Notes under the pieces: generated by a model | Database searches by the model: none | What the model saw: only the letters and a program-made list of their open reading frames with translations | What the model was told of the DNA's origin: nothing | In this document: positions 45,296 to 54,636 of the stretch, one piece after another | Layout of the letters: the number at the start of each line of letters is the position of its first letter | Position numbering within the stretch: the stretch's first letter is position 1 | Position numbers and translations under genes: made by a program | Assembly (NCBI GenBank): GCA_964653075.1 | Contig: CAZZAX010000001.1 | Span: forward strand, 1 to 64,000 | Direction: 5' to 3' | Length of the DNA stretch: 64,000 bases | From: NIOZ-UU13 sp964653075 | GTDB lineage: Bacteria; Planctomycetota; Phycisphaerae; Sedimentisphaerales; Anaerobacaceae

Positions 45296-48174
45296 GACAG
45301 TGGCGAGTCGAGGTTTTTAATCGGTCGGGCTTTTCCGACGTACATGGCAAGAGCATTCTGGAGGACATTAAAGAACTGGGCATTAGCTCGGTGCAAGTGG
45401 TTCAATCGGCCAAGGTCTTTCTCATTGAGGCGGATTTCGACAAGAATTTTACCGAGCGTGTGGCAAAAGAGCTACTGACCGATCCGGTCTGTGAAGAGTA
45501 CTATATAGGCAGAAGCAGTGCGCCGGCAGGCCTGGCAAAAGCAACAATAATCGAAGTACATCTTAAAAGCGGCGTTACCGACCCTGTGGCCGAATCTGTA
45601 ATGACGGCAGTTACCGACATGGGCGTTAAGGCCGACAACATTCGAACTGCCAGAAAGTACGTCCTTCTGGGCAAGCTTACACAAAAACAGACAGATACAA
45701 TCGCCAGGAAAATCTTATCGAACGACTGTATTGAAGATTGTGTCATAGGTAATGAAGCAGAACCGCCAAGCCCACATCTCAAACCATACGAATTGCAGAT
45801 AGTACACTGGCCCGTTCGCGAGCTTAATGATAACCAGTTGACAGCTCTGAGCAAAGAAAAAGACCTGTTTTTGAATCTCGTCGAGATGCAGACTATTCAG
45901 AAATATTATCAGCAGCTCGACAGAGAGCCTACTGACGTTGAACTGGAATCGATTGCTCAAACCTGGAGCGAGCACTGCGTGCATAAAACTCTCAAAAGCT
46001 CTGTTGATATGTCAATCAATGGTGAGCATGTACATTTTGACGATTTGCTGAAAGATACCGTTTTCAAAGCCACAAAACAACTTAATAAAGACTGGTGTAT
46101 ATCGGTCTTCGCCGATAACGCAGGTGTTATCGAATTCGATAAAGAATCAGCGATATGTTTCAAGGTCGAAACTCATAATCATCCTTCGGCACTTGACCCT
46201 TACGGCGGAGCAGCCACGGGTATAGGCGGTGTAATTCGCGACCCAATGGGGACCGGAATGGGTGCCAGACCAATCGCAAATACAGATATATTTTGCTTCG
46301 GTGAGCCGGACAAAAAACTCGATGATATTCCCAAAGGAGTTTTGCATCCAAGAAGGATTATGAAAGGCGTAGTGGCGGGTGTTCGTGACTACGGCAATAG
46401 AATGGGAATCCCAACGGTAAACGGTGCAATTTACTTCGACGACAGATACCTGGCCAATCCGTTAGTCTATTGCGGCAATATTGGCTTAATGGACAAAGAT
46501 AAGTGCTTTAAGAATCCCCATAGTGAAAATCTTATAATTATGGTCGGTGGCCGCATAGGCCGAGACGGGATACACGGCGCTACCTTTTCAAGCGGCCAAA
46601 TGACCCACGAACATGAGACGATCTTTTCACACGCTGTTCAAATCGGCAATCCAATAACGGAAAAGAAAATGTTAGACGTGTTGATACAGGCAAACGAGGC
46701 TGGTTTATACGAGGCAATCACAGATTGCGGAGCAGGCGGTTTGAGCAGTGCAGTGGGAGAAATGGGTGAAGAACTGGGAGCAGAAGTCGATTTGGAAAAA
46801 TCACCGCTAAAGTATGCAGGTCTTAACTATACCGAAATCTGGATTAGTGAAGCACAGGAAAGGATGGTAATAGCCGTAAAACCGGAAAATCTGGAAGCGA
46901 TAACAAAAATCTTCAACGACGAAAACGTCGAATCAACAGTAATAGGAAAATTCACAAACGACAAAAAATTAAGATTACGATACAACGGCCGGCAAGTAGC
47001 TGAAATGGATATGGAATTCCTGCACAATGGTGTGCCAAAATACTCACGCAAAGCCGTATGGAACGGTCGTCAGCTCACCGAGCCAGCAATACCTGAAAAA
47101 GATAATTACAATAATGAGCTTTTGCAGATTCTTTCATCTTACAATGTCGCCAGCAAAGAATGGGTGATTCGCCAATATGACCATGAGGTGCAGGGTGGCT
47201 CGGTTATCAAACCGCTGACCGGCGTAAACAATGACGGCCCCGGTGACGCAGCGGTGATACAGCCAAAGTTCGATTCGGATAAGGGGCTTGCTATCAGTTG
47301 CGGAATGAATCCGCTTTACGGCGACATCGACCCGTACTGGATGGCACTGGCCGGAATCGACGAAGCAGTGAGGAATCTGATATGTGTAGGCGGGCGAGTT
47401 GACAGGATTGCTCTGCTGGACAATTTCTGCTGGGGTGACTGCACAAAGCCCGAAACTTTAGGCCCGTTAGTGCGAGCATCACAGGCCTGCTATGACGGGG
47501 CAATGGCATTCGAGACACCGTTCATATCCGGCAAGGATTCACTGAATAATGAATTCGCCTGCGAAGACGGCACACAGATATCCATCCCATCGACGCTTTT
47601 AATAAGCGCAATATCTATCGTCGATGACATCAACAAGTGCATCACGATGGACGCCAAAAGGGCTTCCAACCTGCTTTTTATCGTCGGTGAAACGAAAAAT
47701 GAATTAGGCGGCTCGCATTATTACAAAATAAATGGCCACCTCGGAGCTAACGTGCCAACGTTAGAGCTCGAAACCGCACCTAAAATCGCCAAAAAGATTT
47801 CAGCCGCAATTGCGCAGGGCCTTTTAGTTAGTTGTCACGACTGCTCTGAAGGCGGCCTGGCTGTAGCACTCGCAGAGATGGCCTTTGCCGGCGGGCTCGG
47901 AATAGAAGCAGACCTGCGGGGTCTGCCGAAAACCAAAGATTGTACACGGACAGATGCTCAATTATTTAGTGAGTCGAACTCACGCTATATCGTAGAAATC
48001 GAACCGGAAAAGTACGATGTCTTTGCAAAAATGATGCTCAATTTACCATTCGGCCAGATTGGGAAAGTAACGGAAGAAGAAAAGCTTATCATAAAAGAAG
48101 AAGACGGCAAAATAATTATCGAATCGGACATAGATTCATTAAAGCAGGCCTGGCTTAAAACGTTTAATTGGTAA
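45292..48174 (+). CDS. purL: Phosphoribosylformylglycinamidine synthase, two PurS-like domains fused to PurL
   Basis: A 960-residue protein making FGAM from FGAR, ATP and ammonia supplied by PurQ. Residues about 1-75 (WRVEVFNRSGFSDVHGKSIL) and about 80-150 (IIEVHLKSGVTDPVAESVMT) are two PurS-like domains in tandem. The remaining roughly 790 residues are PurL, with ETHNHPSALDPYGGAATGIG, a Pro-Gly-Asp region, and DCSEGGLAVALAEMAFAGG. In separate systems PurS is a dimer of free subunits; in large single-chain enzymes an N-terminal domain mimics that dimer. This protein has the fused PurS pair but keeps a separate glutaminase. It begins with GTG overlapping tyrA; purQ follows 47 bases later. Confidence 0.94.
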   Translation: MRQWRVEVFNRSGFSDVHGKSILEDIKELGISSVQVVQSAKVFLIEADFDKNFTERVAKELLTDPVCEEYYIGRSSAPAGLAKATIIEVHLKSGVTDPVAESVMTAVTDMGVKADNIRTARKYVLLGKLTQKQTDTIARKILSNDCIEDCVIGNEAEPPSPHLKPYELQIVHWPVRELNDNQLTALSKEKDLFLNLVEMQTIQKYYQQLDREPTDVELESIAQTWSEHCVHKTLKSSVDMSINGEHVHFDDLLKDTVFKATKQLNKDWCISVFADNAGVIEFDKESAICFKVETHNHPSALDPYGGAATGIGGVIRDPMGTGMGARPIANTDIFCFGEPDKKLDDIPKGVLHPRRIMKGVVAGVRDYGNRMGIPTVNGAIYFDDRYLANPLVYCGNIGLMDKDKCFKNPHSENLIIMVGGRIGRDGIHGATFSSGQMTHEHETIFSHAVQIGNPITEKKMLDVLIQANEAGLYEAITDCGAGGLSSAVGEMGEELGAEVDLEKSPLKYAGLNYTEIWISEAQERMVIAVKPENLEAITKIFNDENVESTVIGKFTNDKKLRLRYNGRQVAEMDMEFLHNGVPKYSRKAVWNGRQLTEPAIPEKDNYNNELLQILSSYNVASKEWVIRQYDHEVQGGSVIKPLTGVNNDGPGDAAVIQPKFDSDKGLAISCGMNPLYGDIDPYWMALAGIDEAVRNLICVGGRVDRIALLDNFCWGDCTKPETLGPLVRASQACYDGAMAFETPFISGKDSLNNEFACEDGTQISIPSTLLISAISIVDDINKCITMDAKRASNLLFIVGETKNELGGSHYYKINGHLGANVPTLELETAPKIAKKISAAIAQGLLVSCHDCSEGGLAVALAEMAFAGGLGIEADLRGLPKTKDCTRTDAQLFSESNSRYIVEIEPEKYDVFAKMMLNLPFGQIGKVTEEEKLIIKEEDGKIIIESDIDSLKQAWLKTFNW

Positions 48175-48221
48175 GAAGTCTGTGTATTTTATAAAAAGAA
48201 TTGAAAAGGTAAAGGTAAGAG

Positions 48222-49085
48222 ATGGCGGAAGTTAAAGCGATAGTCCTGCGGGCTGCAGGAATAAACTGCGATATGGAAACGGAGCACGCACTCGAATTAG
48301 CGGGGGCCAAAGCACAGCGTAAGCACATAAACAGGATAATCGAGGACAAAACTCTGCTGGATGAATTCCAGATAATTGTTTTTCCCGGCGGATTCAGCTA
48401 CGGCGATGATGTGGCCGCAGGTAAAATCCTGGCAAACCAAATCAAGCATCATCTATATGAGGCGATACAGAAATTTATCGATGACGGCAAATTAGTGCTT
48501 GGAATCTGTAACGGCTTTCAGGTGCTCGTCAAGACGGGAATTCTGCCGGGCAATCCTTCGACTATGCTCAGGATGGTGAGCTCGTCGAACCTTAATTCGC
48601 CTAACAATCCACAAGAGGTCACTATAACCTATAACGACAGCGGCAAATTTGAGGACAGATGGGTGTATTTAGCTCCTCAAACGGACAAGTGTATTTTCAT
48701 CGAACCGGGCAGACAAATCTACCTTCCCGTTGCACACGCCGAGGGCAAAGTTGTCACAAAAGACGATGCTGCAATGGAAAAGTTAAAATCCGCCGGTCTC
48801 GTTGCCTTTAAGTACGTAGATGAAAATGGAAAAGAAGGCGCCTATCCAATTAATCCAAACGGATCAATGGACTCAATAGCCGGCCTGACGGACACTACCG
48901 GCAGAATACTGGGACTTATGCCTCACCCGGAAAGATTCGTAAGGCCAACTCATCATCCGCACTGGTCACGCCTACAAGCAGTGACACGGGCTTCCAGCCC
49001 GTGTTCACGGCCAGGATGGCCGTGTCACGCTGACGGAATTACAATCTTCAATAACGCTGTTAAATACATACAGGAGAATTTTTAA
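48222..49085 (+). CDS. purQ: FGAM synthase glutaminase subunit, carrying an in-frame repeat insertion
   Basis: A 287-residue class I glutamine amidotransferase that feeds ammonia to PurL. Motifs: FQIIVFPGGFSYGDDVAAGK, nucleophile Cys in LVLGICNGFQVLVKTG, and the His-Glu pair in GLMPHPERFV. Between HPHWSRLQA and the C-terminal helix ADGITIFNNAVKYI, codons 254-269 are exactly a 48-nt palindromic element that adds VTRASSPCSRPGWPCH. The frame is kept on both sides and the catalytic residues are upstream, so the protein probably still works. AGGTAAGAG precedes the start. Confidence 0.95.
   Translation: MAEVKAIVLRAAGINCDMETEHALELAGAKAQRKHINRIIEDKTLLDEFQIIVFPGGFSYGDDVAAGKILANQIKHHLYEAIQKFIDDGKLVLGICNGFQVLVKTGILPGNPSTMLRMVSSSNLNSPNNPQEVTITYNDSGKFEDRWVYLAPQTDKCIFIEPGRQIYLPVAHAEGKVVTKDDAAMEKLKSAGLVAFKYVDENGKEGAYPINPNGSMDSIAGLTDTTGRILGLMPHPERFVRPTHHPHWSRLQAVTRASSPCSRPGWPCHADGITIFNNAVKYIQENF
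48981..49028. repeat. 48-nt two-hairpin palindromic element inside purQ
   Basis: The structure is: GTGA (48981-48984); hairpin CACGGGCT-TCC-AGCCCGTG (48985-49003); TT; hairpin CACGGCCA-GGA-TGGCCGTG (49006-49024); TCAC (49025-49028), which pairs with GTGA. Both hairpins have perfect 8-bp stems and 3-base loops, giving a three-way-junction fold. GC is 32 of 48 bases, well above its surroundings. It spans exactly 16 codons with no stop. It looks like a REP/RAYT-type or similar dispersed element; no second copy was found in this window. Confidence 0.85.
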
Positions 49086-49182
49086 CCGGGCTTATACGAA
49101 GAGTATCAGGATAAACACAATATTCCTGTACTATCTATGTCTGCTGTTTGTCTCAAAACCAATTTTTCAGCGGGACAAGAAG

Positions 49183-50352
49183 CTAAACAATCTCCCAGTC
49201 ATACAGCCAGGTGTATTCCTGTGGCAGCTTCGACCACCGCTTCTCTGTTATTTGTACAAGCCAATCCCTATCAGCGGCTGTCATAGCAAGAGGACGCGTG
49301 TATGAAGCCCGGACAGCATTATCGACCTCATAAATAGTCGAAAGCCCCGGTATCACGCTTGTAACCGTATCGTTTAGATTAAGGATGCATTGAAGCGTCA
49401 GCCTTGCCAAATCGTTATCTTCCTTACTGCCTACACCTAATTTGGGTTTGTCATGACTTTTAAAGAGACTGCCGCCAAAAAAGGGCTTTATCGTTATTAA
49501 TCCCACATCACGGTCTCGAAGTGATTGAAAAATACTCTTGCTCTCGGGTCCATAACCGGCATTAACTTCTTCGATATTGTCTCTCATCGGAGGTTTATTC
49601 TTTTCTTTTGTTTTGGCCGTGCAGGGAAAAATAAACATCTCAACCTGGGAATACTTTTCAATAACATGTTGTGCCCAGGGTCGGCTGTGGGAAGAGATGC
49701 CAAAGTGCAGCACCTTCCCGGCTTTGTGCAGTTTTTGAAAGGCTTCGAGCGTAACCTCCACATCCGCATCTGTGTTGCTCCCGTCCATCTTGGCCTGGAC
49801 CCGCCAAATATCAAGGTAATCCGTTTTTATGTGACGAAGGCATTCCTCGACGTTGTAAAGCTGGGCTTTTACATTGCAGTTTTCATCACGTCGGGGGCAA
49901 AGCTTGGAATCATCGGCACCGACAATCATCTTTTCGCGACGTCCCTTCAGCGCAGCGCCATAACACAGACATTCTTCCGCTCCGGTGATATCCAGATAAT
50001 TCACCCCACAATCTACAGCCATGGAAACAACCTCAGTTCGGTTTTTTGCAACATCATCGGGGACCTCTTCCTTGACGAATTTCCCCCACCACCAGCCCCC
50101 GCTGCGGTCCCTCCACGGTGCCCTCCAGTGCCCCCCAAGACTTACCTCGGAAATCATCAGGTTCGTTTTGCCCAGCCTACGGTAATCCATTTTAGGATTG
50201 TAATTGAGTATCTTCGACGTATTTATATTCTTTTTACCACTTTGCCGGACAGAAGCGTGTGTCTTGGTTGTTAATGCAGCACCGATTGCTCCGGCAGTTG
50301 TCAGAGAAGTATTATGTATAAAAGTCCGTCTTGAACTTTTATCGTTGCTCAC
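49183..50352 (-). CDS. Tat-exported aldo/keto reductase-family protein
   Basis: A 389-residue protein with a twin-arginine signal (SSRRTFIHNTSLTTAGAIGA). The barrel starts MDYRRLGKTNLMISEVSLGG. Later segments CGVNYLDITGAEE, DYLDIWRVQAKMDG and HFGISSHSRPWAQHVI follow the aldo/keto reductase plan. The usual catalytic Tyr (D-x3-x-YG) and the Lys after beta-strand 3 are not in their normal places: the strand reads KMIVGADDS. Activity may be altered. It resembles a planctomycete group of exported members of unknown substrate. Confidence 0.83.
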   Translation of the reverse strand: MSNDKSSRRTFIHNTSLTTAGAIGAALTTKTHASVRQSGKKNINTSKILNYNPKMDYRRLGKTNLMISEVSLGGHWRAPWRDRSGGWWWGKFVKEEVPDDVAKNRTEVVSMAVDCGVNYLDITGAEECLCYGAALKGRREKMIVGADDSKLCPRRDENCNVKAQLYNVEECLRHIKTDYLDIWRVQAKMDGSNTDADVEVTLEAFQKLHKAGKVLHFGISSHSRPWAQHVIEKYSQVEMFIFPCTAKTKEKNKPPMRDNIEEVNAGYGPESKSIFQSLRDRDVGLITIKPFFGGSLFKSHDKPKLGVGSKEDNDLARLTLQCILNLNDTVTSVIPGLSTIYEVDNAVRASYTRPLAMTAADRDWLVQITEKRWSKLPQEYTWLYDWEIV

Positions 50353-50679
50353 AGGTTATCTCCTTTCCAAACAAACCAGATCTTAGCCGGTCATCTGTCA
50401 AGTTCACTAAACCTTTCGCATACACAAAGCATCACAACGCGTTCTTCGGAAAGATCTTCTATGGTGGATTATAGCATTCTATAAAATCGTTAGAACATTT
50501 TAATGATACTATAACCTGCCGTCCTGTTCCAGTTAATTTCAAAAAGACCTGCAATTAGTGATCTTTCTGTGCATTTTTAGTGTAAGCGCATGCATATCGA
50601 CCACTAAGAGTGTAACGGATAGTACGTAAAAAAGCTTTGGTAAGCAAATAACAAGAGGATCGATGACCGGCCTGAGAAG
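50353..50679. other. 327-base gap between two minus-strand genes
   Basis: The upstream region of the aldo/keto reductase gene and the 3' flank of the STAS gene. I see no gene, repeat or clear terminator. A promoter for the reductase is expected but was not recognised. Confidence 0.45.
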
Positions 50680-51018
50680 CTAACCGGCTTGCTCAACATT
50701 CGCCAAGGCCAAAGATCTGTCATCAGCAAAACTGAACACTTCATTAAGACCGGCCACCACAAAAATACATTTGGTTACGGTCGCAACATTACAAAGAATA
50801 AGCCGGCGTCCGGTACTCTGTTGCAAATTGTGTAATATAAGCAGATTGCTAATATTCGAAGAATTGATTATTTCAACTCTTGAAAAATCAATTATGACGT
50901 CGCAGTTACCTTTCTTACTTACAGCTTCATTAACGGCTTTAAGCTCATTAGCTATTTTGTGGCTCTTGGAAGGCAGTTCAACGAGAAGAACATCTTTTGA
51001 TAGATTTTTAATTCCCAT
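50680..51018 (-). CDS. STAS-domain protein
   Basis: A 112-residue single STAS domain, of the anti-anti-sigma factor type. The core is DVIIDFSRVEIINSSNISNLL, where the usual Asp-Ser-Ser-Gly reads Asn-Ser-Ser-Asn; the phosphorylatable Ser is retained. No kinase or anti-sigma gene is adjacent. It is an isolated gene with 247 bases to the next one upstream. A role in a partner-switching pathway is inferred from the family only. Confidence 0.82.
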   Translation of the reverse strand: MGIKNLSKDVLLVELPSKSHKIANELKAVNEAVSKKGNCDVIIDFSRVEIINSSNISNLLILHNLQQSTGRRLILCNVATVTKCIFVVAGLNEVFSFADDRSLALANVEQAG

Positions 51019-51265
51019 TTCTTGCTCTTTCTTTTGACCTTATACATTTTTCTCTACAACTGGAGATTGTATCGGAAGAAATCTTGACCAGGTTAAATAA
51101 AAAATAAAATATTGAGCATACATGTGATTTATCTTCAAACTCGGCACCCAAAAACATAAACCTTTTTAGAATAAGCACATAGAGAATATTTGGATTTAGA
51201 CTGACATTTAAACAATTAGCTGAATTATTCGGTTCCGATAAATTTCCCGATAACCATAAAGTAAT

Positions 51266-53440
51266 CTAAGGATTAGGATTGTCATTAGAGACTATATATA
51301 CCTGGAATTTATCACCGGGCCAGCTAAATCTCTTTGCTATGGCCTGCGGAAATTGCCATCCTGAGCCGCCTTCCTGGTACAGTCGTATTTGACTTCGCTC
51401 TGCAGCCATTGCTACGGTCTGAGGTATATCAAGATAACGCATCACGTTCAGGAATATCGGACCATCACGATGCGTGTTGGGTAAATGCCAAAGATCGAGT
51501 CTGGTAATGTCAGGCTCGAATAGTGAAGCATATAATGCGATGCCCGCCATCCTGCCCTTACCCTTAAGAGTCACGGGTGCCTCTCTGACTGAATCAATGG
51601 TACGTAAAGCCTGAATGGCCCGCCTTATGTCCCAGACCCTCATGCCATCAACCGTCTGGCCGAGCAGCATAAACCGCCGGCGGATTTGTGTTTGCTTGCG
51701 TTCGTCATTATTCCAGGCTGTAGGCCCTATTCCTCGAGGAGCTATGTAAGCCACTGCCTGATTCGAATTTATTAACATTTCTTTAATGCTCCTGAAGGCG
51801 CTTTTATCAGGTTCAGGTAATCTCTGATCACTAAGCTTATCGTCAAAACCAACTCTCACAGCAGCCAGCCACTTTGACCATCCTTGTTCATCCAGTACAT
51901 TCAATGTAACTCCCTCAGGTTTATTGAGCCCGGCACCGCAGGCCAGGTATAAACGCAGGCGAACATTAGACTGGCTCGTGAAATCGAATGCACTAAAATG
52001 AATACCGCCGCGCTTGACAGAAAACAAGCATTTGATATCAAAAGGAACAGCTTGCGCCTGTCTCGGCCAGCCGCGAAATGACTTCTTCCGAAGCATTTTC
52101 ATCCATGCTTTACACTGCTTTTCCCATTTGTTGTTTGATTTCGGCACCAAAGGTTCTATAGCTTTTGGCACGAACGATTCTTGTATCTGCGTGTTAATCT
52201 GGTCGGCCGGCAGCACATCGAAAACCTTTAACTGTTCCGGCTCAAAAAAAGGCACCGCCGGAGTGTCAATTAGAGGATTTTCATCTCTCAGGAAACGATT
52301 AAACCACACAAAAGCATGTATCCGCAGTTCCTGTGTGTCTTTGTGAGGGCCTTCGGTAATTTGTAAACCGAGATTTTTATCCGCATCATATAGTCTGTAG
52401 ATTTCCCGCACCTTTTTATGCAGGCGAATAACACCATCGAGCGGGAAGATTGTATCCTTGTCGCTGTTGGAAATTAGAAGCGGCCGCGGCGCCACCAATG
52501 CCGCTACGAGTGGATAGTCCCAGCGGTATGTGTTCACAATATACATACAGTCGCAGTGACCCTCGACGCAGCCATCCACAACATGGTTTTGAAGGTCGGT
52601 TATACCCGCTACGGGTACAGCAGCTTTGATACGGCCATCAAGCGCTGCTATCCACCAACTATATGCCCCGCCGCCGGAGCGCCCCGTTACACCGATTCTG
52701 TCTTTGTCAACTTCCTTGCGCGTTTGCAGGTAATCCAGAGCACGGATGCAGTTCCAAGCCTCGACGCCGGCGGATGTGTAGCCGCGGCTGTTCCACCACC
52801 ACATATCGTAACGGTATGTACCATGATGAATTCCTTCAATCTCACCCAATTGCAGGGTATCAATAATCAAGCAGACATAGCCGTGCCTTGCAAACCAGGC
52901 TGCATGGTGTTGATAGCGAACCTTATTTCCATAGCTTATATCATTTTTCTTAACGCCCCCATGACCACAAACATAGAGTATAGCCGGCACAGGATTTTCA
53001 ATATCTTTTGGAATATACAGATTGGCAGTAACATAAAGACCGGGCATGGCTTGATAGTGAATATTCTCAACAGTAAACTCATCCTGCTCGACTTTGCCGG
53101 TAATGACGGGTTTTAAGTCGGTCTTTTCGGGTAATGGGTCAAGTCCGAGCATTTCATACAGTTGTTTCCGATAAAGCAGGCGTTTTGTTTCCCAGTCATC
53201 AAGAGTTTTGACATCCTTGAGGCACTTTTCACTGAGTTTTACGGTCTGAGCATGGAAATACTCAGCGAGCATTTGGTCTGCCTGACTTTTTCCAATTACT
53301 GATCTGCCCGCAGCCTGACATTGGACACAACAAATCAACAACACGAAAACAATACTAATAATTCGTATGATTATAGTCGGACTGCTTAGCTTAAAATTTT
53401 CGATTTTCGAACGTCGATTCTCTTTTGTTTGACTGGTCAT
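51266..53440 (-). CDS. Exported alpha/beta hydrolase, acetyl-xylan-esterase-like
   Basis: A 724-residue exported protein. A membrane-spanning signal (IIIRIISIVFVLLICCVQC) follows a 24-residue cytosolic leader. An alpha/beta hydrolase domain occupies about residues 60-400: VPAILYVCGHGGVKKND, GYVCLIIDTLQLGEIEG, and the nucleophile elbow IGVTGRSGGGAYSWW (Ser in GRSGGG). SNSDKDTIFP supplies the acid, and His appears in EGPHKDTQ. The C-terminal half (about 430-724) is a second, uncharacterised region. The layout resembles planctomycete AXE1/CE-type esterases. It is the last of four minus-strand genes, 117 bases after the aldolase-like gene. Confidence 0.75.
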   Translation of the reverse strand: MTSQTKENRRSKIENFKLSSPTIIIRIISIVFVLLICCVQCQAAGRSVIGKSQADQMLAEYFHAQTVKLSEKCLKDVKTLDDWETKRLLYRKQLYEMLGLDPLPEKTDLKPVITGKVEQDEFTVENIHYQAMPGLYVTANLYIPKDIENPVPAILYVCGHGGVKKNDISYGNKVRYQHHAAWFARHGYVCLIIDTLQLGEIEGIHHGTYRYDMWWWNSRGYTSAGVEAWNCIRALDYLQTRKEVDKDRIGVTGRSGGGAYSWWIAALDGRIKAAVPVAGITDLQNHVVDGCVEGHCDCMYIVNTYRWDYPLVAALVAPRPLLISNSDKDTIFPLDGVIRLHKKVREIYRLYDADKNLGLQITEGPHKDTQELRIHAFVWFNRFLRDENPLIDTPAVPFFEPEQLKVFDVLPADQINTQIQESFVPKAIEPLVPKSNNKWEKQCKAWMKMLRKKSFRGWPRQAQAVPFDIKCLFSVKRGGIHFSAFDFTSQSNVRLRLYLACGAGLNKPEGVTLNVLDEQGWSKWLAAVRVGFDDKLSDQRLPEPDKSAFRSIKEMLINSNQAVAYIAPRGIGPTAWNNDERKQTQIRRRFMLLGQTVDGMRVWDIRRAIQALRTIDSVREAPVTLKGKGRMAGIALYASLFEPDITRLDLWHLPNTHRDGPIFLNVMRYLDIPQTVAMAAERSQIRLYQEGGSGWQFPQAIAKRFSWPGDKFQVYIVSNDNPNP

Positions 53441-53557
53441 TTTACCCTCTCCAAAAAATTAAGAAGACACATAAGAAGCACTCTCCAAAAACAAGTAATA
53501 GTATAATTTATTCACTCATAAACTGCCAGTAAATATTTCTCAGCAGTTTTGGTATAT

Positions 53558-54625
53558 TCAGGATGACAACCATTTATGAAGATTTTCTTTTACAAAATCA
53601 TCATCGGTAAGTTGTGGATAGCTGCTTCTTATTCTATCAATCATAGCAGCTTGACCTGGTGAGAGTTGTTCGTCAGGATTAAGTGTTCTAACTTGCTCCA
53701 AAATGCCCTGCTGTGTCAAGATGTAGGATATACCCGGAATGCATCCTGCGAAATGGTTGTCGGCATCGAAAATTGCCTTATTGGCCAAAGTTAATTGATT
53801 AGCCAACGTCAATATATCCTGCGGAATTGCAATTTCGGACTCACAAATGGTCTTAATACGAGTAAGGTATTCAACCGCCCTTTTAGTCCAGCAAGCCCAT
53901 TGGCCCAGCAGGCCACCGACAATACGAAGCGAGACCTGATGATTGTTAACATTAAACTCATACTTCGTAAGCAAATCGAGAATTATATTGTCATCATTGC
54001 CGGTATATAATGCAATTTCATCTGACCTGCCGGAATGGGCTACTGCTTCGAGTACATCAAGCGTTTGATATCGATTAAATGGAGCAATTTTTATAGCCAG
54101 GACGTTAGGTATCTCAACAAACTTTCTCCAGAAATCGACAGGAAGCACCATTTGGCTTATAACCTCCTGAAGATAAAATCCCATAATCGGTATCACTTCG
54201 GCTACCTGTCCGGCGTGGTCTATCAGCTCATCAATTGATTCGCCTTTCAGGGCAGTCATCGAAAGCAGTCCAAGATGATAACCCATCTCTGCCGCCAATT
54301 TAGCTTCTTTAACGCCATTTTCAGTGTCACCTACTATGCCCGCAATCATTATCGGTTCACTGCAATCCGTGGACTCAGCATATTTCCGCGATGTCTCAGA
54401 AGCCATCTCAAGCACCGGCTGATATAAACCAATTTTTGGTTCGTGAATAGCAAACTGAGTCGTATGAACACCGACAGCCAAACCACCTGCACCGGAAGCC
54501 ATATAATAGCGGGTCAATGCCTTTTGACGGTGTTCGTCGAGTTTTCCACCCGGCTTGAGAGCCAGTGGGTGGGCAGGAATCACACAACCCGAACGCAGTT
54601 TATCGATTATGTGTGAATTCAGCAT
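53558..54625 (-). CDS. DapA-family aldolase-like protein
   Basis: A 355-residue member of the dihydrodipicolinate synthase/N-acetylneuraminate lyase family. The Schiff-base Lys is in VLAIKIAPFNR and the paired Tyr in PIMGFYLQEV, so the chemistry is likely intact. It is longer than DapA (about 290) and begins LRSGCVIPAHPLALKPGGKL. A role in true lysine synthesis is unlikely given its neighbours: an epimerase 11 bases upstream, a transporter, and an exported esterase. A catabolic lyase for a keto acid sugar is a reasonable guess. Confidence 0.82.
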   Translation of the reverse strand: MLNSHIIDKLRSGCVIPAHPLALKPGGKLDEHRQKALTRYYMASGAGGLAVGVHTTQFAIHEPKIGLYQPVLEMASETSRKYAESTDCSEPIMIAGIVGDTENGVKEAKLAAEMGYHLGLLSMTALKGESIDELIDHAGQVAEVIPIMGFYLQEVISQMVLPVDFWRKFVEIPNVLAIKIAPFNRYQTLDVLEAVAHSGRSDEIALYTGNDDNIILDLLTKYEFNVNNHQVSLRIVGGLLGQWACWTKRAVEYLTRIKTICESEIAIPQDILTLANQLTLANKAIFDADNHFAGCIPGISYILTQQGILEQVRTLNPDEQLSPGQAAMIDRIRSSYPQLTDDDFVKENLHKWLSS

Positions 54626-54636
54626 TTAAGAAAGCC

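Noticed and set aside
44770..45405. 211-codon frame antisense to tyrA and the purL start
   Set aside because: Conserved dehydrogenase and PurS-like domains are on the plus strand over the same bases.
49525..50274. 249-codon open frame antisense to the aldo/keto reductase
   Set aside because: It is fully inside the reductase, shows no recognisable motif, and has Cys/Phe/Ile runs typical of reverse-strand reading.
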